Of a stretch of 64,000 bases of DNA, positions 25,596 to 33,731 are shown one piece after another (positions within the stretch are counted from its first letter, which is position 1; each line of letters opens with the position of its first letter). The DNA comes from JAAXHH01 sp965225915 (GTDB lineage: Bacteria > JAAXHH01). The position numbers were made by a program, and so were the translations under genes. The stretch spans positions 2,046,001 to 2,110,000 of the forward strand of contig OZ245326.1 of the NCBI GenBank assembly GCA_965225915.1, in the 5' to 3' direction. Below the pieces are notes generated by a model. It was not told where the DNA came from. It saw only the letters and a list, made by a program, of their open reading frames with translations, and searched no databases.

Positions 25596-27068
25596 GTGTA
25601 TACTAATGGCCAGCAGATGCAAAGTACGCCCCACCTGAGAACAACTGGGATGCCCAGAGGATTCTTGAGGAGGTTGTTTGTGAATCTTCGTTCATGGACT
25701 AAACAGCATTCCATTACAGTATTTCAATGGAGCCTTGGGGTTTTACTGATTGTTTTGTTGGGAATTTTCGTGTCTGTCATGTTGTCCAAAACCTGTGAGA
25801 CTCATGTCTTAAGATACCTGGGTTTGGGAGTGAATGAAAAGCACGAGGCTCTCAAGTTTTTGGGAATTGCCAAAGGTGGAATTTTGTTAGTTCTACAGAT
25901 CCTAATGTCCCACAGGCGATCAAAGGCTATGGAGGATACTGTACGGAAAACCGAGCAAGGCCAGCGGGAGGATCGCCTTAAAAACGCCATTGAACACTTG
26001 GGCACGGATCGGAATCAGTTCGTTTGGGCGGAGCCTACGAACTCTTTCATCTGGCGTATGATACCGAACAGTTACGCCAGACTACGCTAGACATACTGTG
26101 TTCTCATATCCGTAAGACGACGGGCGAAGGTGAGTATCGAGATAACCACAAACTGAAACCTACAGAGGAAATCCAAAGTCTGTTGACATTGCTGTTCGTA
26201 CAGGAGCACGAGGGTCTATTCGGGGTTCCGTATAAACTTGCAGGGAAGCTGGCTGAACGGGGCTAATCTTGCTGAAGCACGATTAGCTAAGGCTTTAATG
26301 GCCAGAGCATATCTTCAAGGAGCCTGTTTAAACAACGCGCAGTTAGAAGAGGCTGATCTCACTGAGGCACAGCTTCAAAAAGCCAATCTTACTGGTGCAC
26401 ATCTGCACAAAACTATTCTTGTCGATTCTCACCTGCAAAAAGCGAATCTTACCAGTGCCAAGCTACGAGGATCCATCCTAAACAATGCACGTATGCACGG
26501 AGCTATTCTGATTGATGCCCACCTACAAGAGACAGGTCTAAACGGAACATATCTACAAGCAGCCAATCTTACTATGGCAAGAATGCAGGTGGCTAGCCTT
26601 GGCGGAGCCCAAATGCAAGGAGCTTATCTAGCAATGGCGCAGTTGCACGGAGCTATACTGCGCGATGCCCAAATGCAAGGGACATATCTTAGAGCAGCAC
26701 AGTTACATGAGGCTAAATTCAGCTCATTACAGGGTTTACGAAATTACAACGAAACATCCAGGCAAGAAATCGATCCAGAACCTGCTCAACTACAAGGTGT
26801 CGATAGTTCAAATGACATCGCATCATCCTTCATTATCGATCAGATTAGAGATAGAAGTAACAAAGAAAGCGATCTATCCGGAGTAACGTTCGCAGGTGGA
26901 TTGAGCCAGGATGGCGTAGATTCCATCGTAGAAGGGCTATCTGCCAAAACAGCAACAGAGTTGCGACGAAAACTGGAACTCCACGTCGGCAATCCGGTAA
27001 GTAATAGACTTCCAGATGATAGCGGTGCTACTATCGGAACTTACACTGAAGAAAATGCCGAAAAGTGA
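25596..27068 (+). pseudogene. Two-TM pentapeptide-repeat protein, interrupted by two single-base indels
   Basis: Three reading segments make one protein. Segment 1 (25596-26033) has a transmembrane helix (WSLGVLLIVLLGIFVSVML), a second hydrophobic segment (GGILLVLQILM) and EDRLKNAIEHLG. Segment 2, in the -1 frame (about 26034-26250), reads GGAYELFHLAYDTEQLRQTT and EEIQSLLTLLFVQEH. Segment 3, back in frame (26251-27068), is a run of about 25 pentapeptide repeats (A(D/N)LxxA), e.g. LQKANLTGAHLHKTILVD, ending in a C-tail. One base is missing in GTTTGGGC near 26035 and one is extra in CTTGCAGGG near 26251. Uncorrected, the frame stops at 26090. Repeats form a right-handed beta-helix. Function unknown; likely partner of the preceding gene. 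Start uncertain (GTG 25596, ATG 25617 or 25650). Confidence 0.7.
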
Positions 27069-27118
27069 ATCTTCGAATACAAAGATGCTGTGTCAGAATC
27101 CCTGCGAGACTTTAGCAA

Positions 27119-27331
27119 ATGCCCACTTTGCACTGGCTGACACGAGACATCGATACACATGCAGTATCCCGCGTTCCTTATCGCCTGCTGGAAGAAGTCC
27201 CTGACCTATCAACCGGCAACTGCTTTTACCAGGTACATCATTTGCAGATACTTACTCATTGGTTTTTTACCTCAGGTCCTCATAATCTTATCGGTTTGAT
27301 ATCGCCAGAGAATTGGTTTATATCAAAGTAA
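27119..27331 (+). pseudogene. N-terminal remnant of a type III (Mod-like) DNA methyltransferase
   Basis: The first ~33 residues, MPTLHWLTRDIDTHAVSRVP and YRLLEEVPDLSTGN, match the conserved start of site-specific adenine methyltransferases of the type III Mod group, which normally continue into 'NLLIQGDNLxALKALLPYY' and 'DPPYNT'. Here the frame instead runs into unrelated sequence (CFYQVHHLQILTHWF...) and stops at 27331. No DPPY motif or remaining methyltransferase sequence is present. It is a truncated relic, showing that a restriction-modification locus once lay in or moved through this island. Recognition is from memory of the family N-terminus. Confidence 0.6.
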
Positions 27332-27379
27332 ACACCCCAACACCCGAGTAGGGTCTGGTAATCTCGTCGAGGTTAAGTT

Positions 27380-28549
27380 GTGAGTGCAAGGCGTTTGGAT
27401 ATAATCCTGAAACCTCAAGTATTGAAATGGGCCAGGGAACGCGCAGGACTTGGGGCCGACGAACTGGCAATCAAGATCAAGGTGAAACCGAAGCGAGTGG
27501 ATGTTTGGGAACATTCTGGAAAGATAACTATAGTCCAGGCAGAAAAACTGGCTCACTGCACACATACCCCTTTAGGCTACCTCTTTCTCGCGGAACCACC
27601 CGAAGAAAGCCTGCCAATCCCAGATTTCAGGACTATCGGCGATCAACCGCCACGCCGCCCCAGTCCCGATCTCATTGAAACTCTGTATACCATGCAACGT
27701 CGCCAGGACTGGATGCGCGATGAAGTTATCGATAAAGGAATTGAACCTCTTGAATTCGTTGCTGGTTACAGCCAGGATACCGATCCTGAGATTGTCGCGA
27801 ACGCTATTCGGAATACATTGGATTTGGAGCAAGATTGGGCTGTGCACCTATCCACATGGGATGACGCTCTTCGGGTTCTTCGAAAACGAATAGAAGATGC
27901 TGGGATCCTGTTGTTTCTAAACGGCGTTGTGGGTAACAACTCGTACCGGAAACTCGACTTGGAGGAATTCCGAGGGTTCGTTCTGGTAGATGACTATGTA
28001 CCCCTCATATTCGTCAACAACAATGATTACAAAGCACCAAAAATGTTTACTCTAGCCCATGAACTGGCCCATTTGTTCGTGGGGGAGAGTGGCGTGTCCA
28101 ACCTGGAGGAGTTCCCAGAACCACAGCATGTTACCGAACGATTCTGCAACGGGATCGCTGCCGAGTTTCTTGTCCCCGCCGCGCACCTAACCAGCATATG
28201 GAACCAGTACAGCGATGAGAACGAGGATTTTGACCAACTCGCGAGACGATACAAAGTAAGCAAATTGGTTGTTGCGCGTCGTGCCCTTGATCTGGGAATG
28301 ATTAACCAACCAGCATTCTATAGATTCTACGAAATCACACAACAGGATGTATCGTATAAGCAGCAGGCAAGTACAAGCGGAGGCAATTTCTGGCGAACGC
28401 AAAACGTAAGAATTGGGCGGCGATTCGGAACTGAGGTGGTACGTGCACTTCGCGAGGGTAGGTTGCTATATCGACATGCGTATGAGCTTACCGGGCTCAG
28501 GGGTAAGACATTCGATAAATTCGTCGAACAAATGGAAGAGTCTGTATGA
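27380..28549 (+). CDS. Xre-ImmA/IrrE protein: HTH plus M78 zinc peptidase (antitoxin/regulator)
   Basis: 389 residues. The N-terminal ~70 form an Xre-type helix-turn-helix (LKWARERAGLGADELAIKIK, VWEHSGKITIVQAEKLAH). Residues ~150-290 are an ImmA/IrrE metallopeptidase domain with the zinc motif HELAH at 227-231 (His227, Glu228, His231) and EFPEPQHVTERFCNGIAAEF downstream carrying the third ligand. COG2856-type fusions of this kind were predicted as antitoxin or repressor partners of toxin genes. The GTG start at 27380 has GAGG upstream. Its stop overlaps the start of the PIN-like gene (ATGA, 28546), the usual layout of a two-gene toxin-antitoxin operon. Confidence 0.88.
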   Translation: MSARRLDIILKPQVLKWARERAGLGADELAIKIKVKPKRVDVWEHSGKITIVQAEKLAHCTHTPLGYLFLAEPPEESLPIPDFRTIGDQPPRRPSPDLIETLYTMQRRQDWMRDEVIDKGIEPLEFVAGYSQDTDPEIVANAIRNTLDLEQDWAVHLSTWDDALRVLRKRIEDAGILLFLNGVVGNNSYRKLDLEEFRGFVLVDDYVPLIFVNNNDYKAPKMFTLAHELAHLFVGESGVSNLEEFPEPQHVTERFCNGIAAEFLVPAAHLTSIWNQYSDENEDFDQLARRYKVSKLVVARRALDLGMINQPAFYRFYEITQQDVSYKQQASTSGGNFWRTQNVRIGRRFGTEVVRALREGRLLYRHAYELTGLRGKTFDKFVEQMEESV

Positions 28550-29067
28550 CGGATTCTCAGACTGTTTCCTTCCTTCTCGACACCAACGTTTTTATTGAGG
28601 CTCACCACCGTTACTATGCATTTGACATACATCCAGGATTCTGGGATTGCCTACTCCACATGTTTCAAACTGATCAGGTCATAAGCCTTGATCATGTTCG
28701 AACGGAACTTCTTAGAGGGAATGACACACTATCTGAATGGATAAGTGACACACCCGAACCGTACTTTGCATCATCCAATGATCAGTCGGTCGTCATCTTG
28801 TATGCGACCGTGATAAACTGGATAAACAACGAAAACCAGTACACTGATCAAGCGAAGTACGACTTTGCTAATGGCGCGGATGGATGGCTAGTATCATACG
28901 CGCTTATGCATGGATTGAAACTTGTTACTGAAGAAGTCTACGATAAAAACATACGCAAGCGGGTTCCTTTACCGAACGTTTGTAAGCAATTCGGAGTCGA
29001 GACTTTAAACACCTTTTCTATGCTGAGAGGACTTGGAATCCAATTTAGTTGGGATTTCGAAGTCTGA
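28546..29067 (+). CDS. DUF4411 PIN-like protein (predicted toxin)
   Basis: A 173-residue protein of the DUF4411/PIN-like group. It opens with VSFLLDTNVFIEAHHRYYAF, where Asp12 and Glu18 are the first acidic metal-site residues. LDHVRTELLRGND gives a conserved Glu, and NGADGWLVSYAL carries the third acidic site (Asp) as in PIN nucleases. PIN toxins cut RNA, typically tRNA or mRNA. Translational overlap with the Xre-ImmA gene strongly suggests a toxin-antitoxin-like module. Specificity is unknown. It closes the island: GC rises again after the stop. Confidence 0.82.
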   Translation: MTDSQTVSFLLDTNVFIEAHHRYYAFDIHPGFWDCLLHMFQTDQVISLDHVRTELLRGNDTLSEWISDTPEPYFASSNDQSVVILYATVINWINNENQYTDQAKYDFANGADGWLVSYALMHGLKLVTEEVYDKNIRKRVPLPNVCKQFGVETLNTFSMLRGLGIQFSWDFEV

Positions 29068-29230
29068 TCTGCTACTCACCTACGCAGAGCGATCTAAATA
29101 GCCTGCATGCCCATCCGGTTCACCCTTGCAAATCCGTTGACGTAACGGCCTCTTCCTCTTAACTTCCCCTTTATTTCTCAATCCTTTATTCCATTTCAAA
29201 GTACCCGGTCTGTTACCCAGCGGAGCCCCC

Positions 29231-30670
29231 GTGAACGTCATTTGTGTCTGCCTGGACACCTTTCGCGCCGACATCATCGGCCCGGGCAGGAAGTTCAGCC
29301 ACGCGCACACGCCCAATCTCGACGCCTTTCACAGCAGCGGCATACGGTTCAACCGCGCCTTCGGTGAAGGACAGCCCACACTGCAGGTTCGGCGCGCGCT
29401 ATTCACCGGGATGCGCAGCTTCCCGTGGCGGTACAACTTCGACCGGCGCGGACACTGGCACCATGCCCCCGGCTGGCACAAGATCCCCCCGGAGCAGGAC
29501 ACGATCGCGGAAGTGCTGCTGGAGCGAGGGTATTTGACGGCACTTATAGCCGACACGTATCACATGTTCAAGCCTACCATGAACTTCGCGCGGGGGTTTG
29601 CCCACCTGGATGTCGTGCGGGGACAGGAATCGGACAATTGGAAAAGCGGCGATCCCAGGCTGGTGGAGGCACAGCTCGCCCGGCACGTCCGGTCGCCGGT
29701 GGACTGGCCGGCACACGCGGGACTGGTTAACTACCTGCTCAACCAGCGACACCGGAAGGACAAGGACGACTACCAGTGCGCCCGGGTGTTCAATTCGGCC
29801 TGCGACTGGTTGCGGGACAACCATACGGCGGGGCCTTTCTTCCTGTGGGTCGACAGCTTCGATCCCCACGAGCCGTGGGATCCGCCAGCGGAATATGCCG
29901 ACCGATACTGCGAGCATGACGGCCTCGATTTCATCCAGCCCGGTCCCGCGTACGCTGGTGACGGACCTTCGGAATCAGAACTCAGGCGCATCGAGGCGCT
30001 GTACCTCGGGGAGGTCACCCTCGTGGACGAGTACGTGGGCCGTTTGTTGAACGCGGTGGCGGATCTGAACCTTATGGACGATACCATGATCGTGATCCTG
30101 TCGGACCACGGCACGCAACTGCTTGACCAGGGGAAGTTCGGCAAAGGGCCCGATGAACTGCATCCCTTCAATACCCAGCTCAACCTCATGATGCGGGTGC
30201 CAGGCGGAAAGACGGACTTTGACGTGGATGCCTTCGTGCAGAACCACGACCTCATGCCCACCCTGCTTGGCCGGCTCGGGGTGCGGGCGGACTGGACGGA
30301 CGGGGAGGATTTGTGGCCGCTGGTTACGGGTGAGAAGGCCGTCGTCCGCGACAGAATAGTAACCGGCTGGGCTTCGTTCGTCACTGGGAACGCCGTGGGC
30401 CGGGCCAGCGTTCGGGACGACCGGTGGAACTTCTGCACGGCAGTGGGCTATGAGGATGAGGCCGGCGATGAGTTGTTCGACCTGGAGACCGATCCGGAAG
30501 AGCGGCGCAACGTGGCCGGCCTGCATCCAGAGATCGTCTCGGAGCGCCGCGGCGACGTGGAAGCCGTCATTGGCCAGCCCCTCCCTGGACAGATGCTGGA
30601 GGTATGCGATGAGGCCCCGGGACCCATGTCGCACTGGCTGGGTAAACTGCTGCAAAGGCGACAGGGGTGA
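29231..30670 (+). CDS. Sulfatase-like hydrolase with Thr at the formylglycine position
   Basis: A 479-residue alkaline-phosphatase-superfamily protein with the sulfatase fold: NVICVCLDTFRADIIG at the N-terminus (metal-binding Asp), HTPNLDAF, VDSFDPHEPWDPP, and MIVILSDHGTQL (Asp-His metal ligands). In true sulfatases the motif C/S-x-P-x-R-x-x-L-x-T-G carries formylglycine. Here it reads TLQVRRALFTG, with Thr50 at the nucleophile position and Arg54 conserved. The enzyme therefore cannot make formylglycine at that site and may use Thr directly, as phosphodiesterase relatives do. No signal peptide, so it is cytoplasmic. GTG start at 29231 behind GGAG. Confidence 0.85.
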   Translation: MNVICVCLDTFRADIIGPGRKFSHAHTPNLDAFHSSGIRFNRAFGEGQPTLQVRRALFTGMRSFPWRYNFDRRGHWHHAPGWHKIPPEQDTIAEVLLERGYLTALIADTYHMFKPTMNFARGFAHLDVVRGQESDNWKSGDPRLVEAQLARHVRSPVDWPAHAGLVNYLLNQRHRKDKDDYQCARVFNSACDWLRDNHTAGPFFLWVDSFDPHEPWDPPAEYADRYCEHDGLDFIQPGPAYAGDGPSESELRRIEALYLGEVTLVDEYVGRLLNAVADLNLMDDTMIVILSDHGTQLLDQGKFGKGPDELHPFNTQLNLMMRVPGGKTDFDVDAFVQNHDLMPTLLGRLGVRADWTDGEDLWPLVTGEKAVVRDRIVTGWASFVTGNAVGRASVRDDRWNFCTAVGYEDEAGDELFDLETDPEERRNVAGLHPEIVSERRGDVEAVIGQPLPGQMLEVCDEAPGPMSHWLGKLLQRRQG

Positions 30671-30730
30671 ATCGCGAGCGAGTGGAACCAGTCGACCGGA
30701 TGCGATCTGGAATACGGATCCGTTTAGAGT

Positions 30731-30744
30731 TGTACAATTGTACA
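30731..30744. promoter_or_regulatory. 14-bp perfect palindrome, candidate operator
   Basis: TGTACAATTGTACA is a perfect palindrome 36 bases before the GTG of the SDR at 30780, in the gap after the sulfatase-like gene. TTGTACAA-type half-sites resemble GntR/FadR-family operators. The regulator is not encoded nearby. Confidence 0.5.
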
Positions 30745-30779
30745 TCTTATGGAGTCGTCATGCGACAGGTAGAGCCATC

Positions 30780-31562
30780 GTGCGGTTAGCACACAGGGCT
30801 GCCATCGTGACGGGCGCCGGGGACGGAATCGGCCGCGGGATCGCGCTGGCCCTTGCCCGGGAAGGGGCTTCGGTGGCGGTGTGCGACATAAACGTCGACA
30901 CCGTGGCTGAGACCGGCTGCCTGGTTTCGGAGGCGGGACAGCCCGTCCTGGTGGAGTCCCTGGACATTACAGATCACGGCCGGGTACGATCCTTTGTGGA
31001 TGACGCGGCGTCCCGGTTCGGGAAGATCGACATCCTGGTCAATAATGCCGCCATCATGCCGGTAGGACCGATCGAAGACCAGGACGAAGCGACCATGTCA
31101 CGCATCCTCTCCATCAACCTGCTGGCGCCGGTCGTCTTCAGCAAGTACTGCGTGCCGCATATGCGCGCGGCGGGCGGTGGATCGATCATACACATGGCGA
31201 GCGTAACGGGCCACAACGGCCATCCGGGCGTGGCGGTCTACGGGGCGACAAAGGGCGGCCTGATCGCGCTGGCGCGGGGCCAGGCCATGGAACTCGCCGT
31301 GGACAACATCAGGGTCAATACGGTATCGCCCGGCACGGTCGATTCACCCATGCTGCACAACTTCGTCAATGAACACGCCGATGACCCGGAAGCGGCGCTC
31401 AGGGCTTTCGACCGGTTGCATCCCATCGGCCGGATCGCCACCATAGAAGAGGTGGCCAACGTGTTCGTATTCCTGGCGAGCGACGAATCCAGTGACATCA
31501 CGGCGACGGACATCCGGTGCGACGGCGGCTACGCGGTCCAGGGACGGCAGCCTAGGGAATAG
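30780..31562 (+). CDS. Short-chain dehydrogenase/reductase
   Basis: A 260-residue classical SDR: TGAGDGIGRGIALALAREGA at the N-terminus, VNNAAIMPVGP, the catalytic VYGATKGG (Tyr, Lys), and SPGTVDSPM. The last stretch, CDGGYAVQG, is the usual C-terminal signature. I use the GTG at 30780, because the frame upstream runs back into the sulfatase gene and no in-frame ATG precedes the fold. The Shine-Dalgarno is weak (AGGTAGAG). It lies just behind a 14-bp palindrome and is followed 15 bases later by a sugar-isomerase-like gene, so it is probably the first gene of a catabolic operon. Confidence 0.88.
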   Translation: MRLAHRAAIVTGAGDGIGRGIALALAREGASVAVCDINVDTVAETGCLVSEAGQPVLVESLDITDHGRVRSFVDDAASRFGKIDILVNNAAIMPVGPIEDQDEATMSRILSINLLAPVVFSKYCVPHMRAAGGGSIIHMASVTGHNGHPGVAVYGATKGGLIALARGQAMELAVDNIRVNTVSPGTVDSPMLHNFVNEHADDPEAALRAFDRLHPIGRIATIEEVANVFVFLASDESSDITATDIRCDGGYAVQGRQPRE

Positions 31563-31577
31563 CAGCAAGGAGATCAT

Positions 31578-32561
31578 ATGTCTGTAGGGGTTTGCGCGTA
31601 TTCGTTCAACACGGGGCATGACGCCTTTCAACTCATGGATATGGCCGTCGAACACGGTTTGACCGGTGTCGAGTTTCCGCCGGACGACTGCCTGCCGGAT
31701 CTGACACCGTCCTCGTTGGAGAAAGTCCGCGCCCGCACCGAAGAATGCGGGCTGTTCGTCGTGGCGGACGGCGGCCAGGTCGAACTCGAGATGCTTCGGC
31801 GTCTCATCCCCGCGGCTTCCCGCCTGGGTGCTCCCACGTTGCGCGTGGTCATGAGCGGGGTGCTCGGCGGTGACCGACGCCCGCTGTCGGGCCGGTGGAA
31901 CGCCCATCTCGCGGCGTGCAGGGACGTCCTGCGCGAGGCTTTGCCCGTAGCGGAGAAACACGGGGTAACCATCGCGGTTGAGAACCACTCAGACGCCACG
32001 TCCCACGACATGCGCTGGCTATGCGAAGACTTGAACAGCGAGTACATCGGCATCACGCTCGACGTGGGCAACGTGCTGGCGGTCTGTGAAGAGCCCTTCG
32101 GATACACGGAACGGCTTTTACCATATCTGCGCCATATCCACCTAAAAGACTATACCCTGCATCCTTCCGGCGAGGGATACCGCATCGCACGGTGTCCGCT
32201 GGGCGGTGGCGTGGTGGACTACCGCAACCTGCTGCCCCTGATCGATGGATATTGTGGCCAGCATGGCCGGGTTGGCGAGATCACGAAAACCATCGAACTG
32301 GGCGCCATCTACGCCCGTCACGTGCGCATGCTCATGGACGATTACTGGGCGGAATACCCCGAGCGGGATATGAAAGACCTGCTGCCGTTTCTGCGGTTGT
32401 ACTGGACCCACGTACGCCCCGGCGAGGAAGACTGGCGCACACCCCGGGAGAAGGACGAATCCATCGAGGTTTTGAGAGCATACGAGGCGCGGCAGTTCGA
32501 AGAAAGCGTCGCTTATCTGAAAGAAATCGGGGCCGTCCCGAATTCCTCCGGAACATCCTGA
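31578..32561 (+). CDS. Sugar phosphate isomerase/epimerase-like TIM-barrel protein
   Basis: A 327-residue protein of the AP-endonuclease-2/xylose-isomerase-like TIM barrel family. Metal-ligand-like residues appear in GVEFPPDD, TIAVENHSDAT, ITLDVGNVLAV, RHIHLKDY and EITKTIELG, the usual Glu/Asp/His positions. Members isomerise or epimerise sugars and inositols or dehydrate keto-inositols. The chemistry here is not determined by sequence. Start ATG at 31578 with AAGGAG upstream. It is co-directional with the SDR (15 bases) and the PGI/PMI gene, supporting a sugar-catabolic operon. Confidence 0.88.
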   Translation: MSVGVCAYSFNTGHDAFQLMDMAVEHGLTGVEFPPDDCLPDLTPSSLEKVRARTEECGLFVVADGGQVELEMLRRLIPAASRLGAPTLRVVMSGVLGGDRRPLSGRWNAHLAACRDVLREALPVAEKHGVTIAVENHSDATSHDMRWLCEDLNSEYIGITLDVGNVLAVCEEPFGYTERLLPYLRHIHLKDYTLHPSGEGYRIARCPLGGGVVDYRNLLPLIDGYCGQHGRVGEITKTIELGAIYARHVRMLMDDYWAEYPERDMKDLLPFLRLYWTHVRPGEEDWRTPREKDESIEVLRAYEARQFEESVAYLKEIGAVPNSSGTS

Positions 32562-32629
32562 TCCAGGCGGGTCGTCTGATGAGCTTGTCGATTCAGTCAA
32601 ATAACTACCTTGAAAAGAAGGCCGTAGAA

Positions 32630-33673
32630 ATGAAGATTGAACATCTGGACCAGTCCGACATGCACGGATCCATCGCCGCGATTCCCGACCAAGTGGAAGC
32701 GGCCTGGGCGGAAATGGCTGGACGCGCGTTCCCCGACTCGTTCCGAAACGTAAACCACGTCGTCGTGTCCGGGATGGGTGGCTCGGCCCTGGGCGCCCAC
32801 CTGATCCAGGATGTCTTCCGCGACGAGTTGCGCGTGCCGGTGACCGTGGTTTCCGATTACGCGGCGCCTGCGTGGATCGACGAACGGACGCTCATCGTGT
32901 TGTCCAGCTATTCCGGGGGCACGGAAGAAGTGATGGCCATGGCGGAATACGGCACGTCCAGGGATATTCCCATGATTGCGCTGACCACCGGAGGCGAACT
33001 GGAATCGTTTGCCGAGAAACAGGGGTTGCCGGCCGTGGTGTTCAGCAGCGAGTTGAACACCTGCGGTCAGCCTCGGATCGGCTTGGGTTACGCGGTGACC
33101 TACCTTCTGGGGATATTCCGCCAACTGGGTTTCGTGGAGTTGGCGGGTACCGAGGTTTCCAGCGCCATCATGCTGCTTCGTGAAACGAACCTGGGTTACG
33201 CGGACCCGGGGGAGGAGAATCCTGCTTTCGAACTGGCCAGGGCGACTAAGGGGAAGTCAGTAATGATCATGGCCTCCGAGCATCTCACAGGCAACGCCCA
33301 TATCATGGCCAACCAGTGGAACGAGAACGCCAAGAACATGGCCGCCTGGTTTGCCATTCCCGAACTGAATCACCACCTGCTCGAAGGAATGACCCACCCC
33401 CGGGAAAACCGGGACAGGCTTGCCGCCGTGCTGGTCCAGTCCGATCTGTACGATACGCGCAACCAGCGACGCCACGAGATTACCCGCACTCTGCTCGAGG
33501 AGCAGGGTATCGCGTGTCCGGTCATAGCGCCCAGGGGTGAAACGGCGCTCGAACAGGCCTTCGACCTGCTCTTGCTCGGCACCTATGCCAGTTTCTACCA
33601 GGCGGTCATGAACGACACCGATCCGTCGCCCATCCCATGGGTCGATCAGTTCAAACGACTCATGGCCATATGA
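32630..33673 (+). CDS. Bifunctional phosphoglucose/phosphomannose isomerase
   Basis: 347 residues from the ATG at 32630 (KIEHLDQSDM). A second ATG at 32579 would add 17 residues but has a poor ribosome site. Signature motifs of the archaeal/actinobacterial PGI/PMI family: VSGMGGSALGAHLI, LSSYSGGTEEVMAMAEY (SIS-domain phosphosugar site), NENAKNMAAW and a C-terminal YASFYQAVMNDTDPSPIPWV. It interconverts glucose-6-phosphate, mannose-6-phosphate and fructose-6-phosphate in the cytoplasm. It lies between the sugar-isomerase-like gene and the giant acyl-reductase fusion. Confidence 0.93.
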   Translation: MKIEHLDQSDMHGSIAAIPDQVEAAWAEMAGRAFPDSFRNVNHVVVSGMGGSALGAHLIQDVFRDELRVPVTVVSDYAAPAWIDERTLIVLSSYSGGTEEVMAMAEYGTSRDIPMIALTTGGELESFAEKQGLPAVVFSSELNTCGQPRIGLGYAVTYLLGIFRQLGFVELAGTEVSSAIMLLRETNLGYADPGEENPAFELARATKGKSVMIMASEHLTGNAHIMANQWNENAKNMAAWFAIPELNHHLLEGMTHPRENRDRLAAVLVQSDLYDTRNQRRHEITRTLLEEQGIACPVIAPRGETALEQAFDLLLLGTYASFYQAVMNDTDPSPIPWVDQFKRLMAI

Positions 33674-33731
33674 AACACCACCCGCCGAGATGTCGGCCCC
33701 GTCACCGGGGTGCATCGAAAGACGGTACGGT

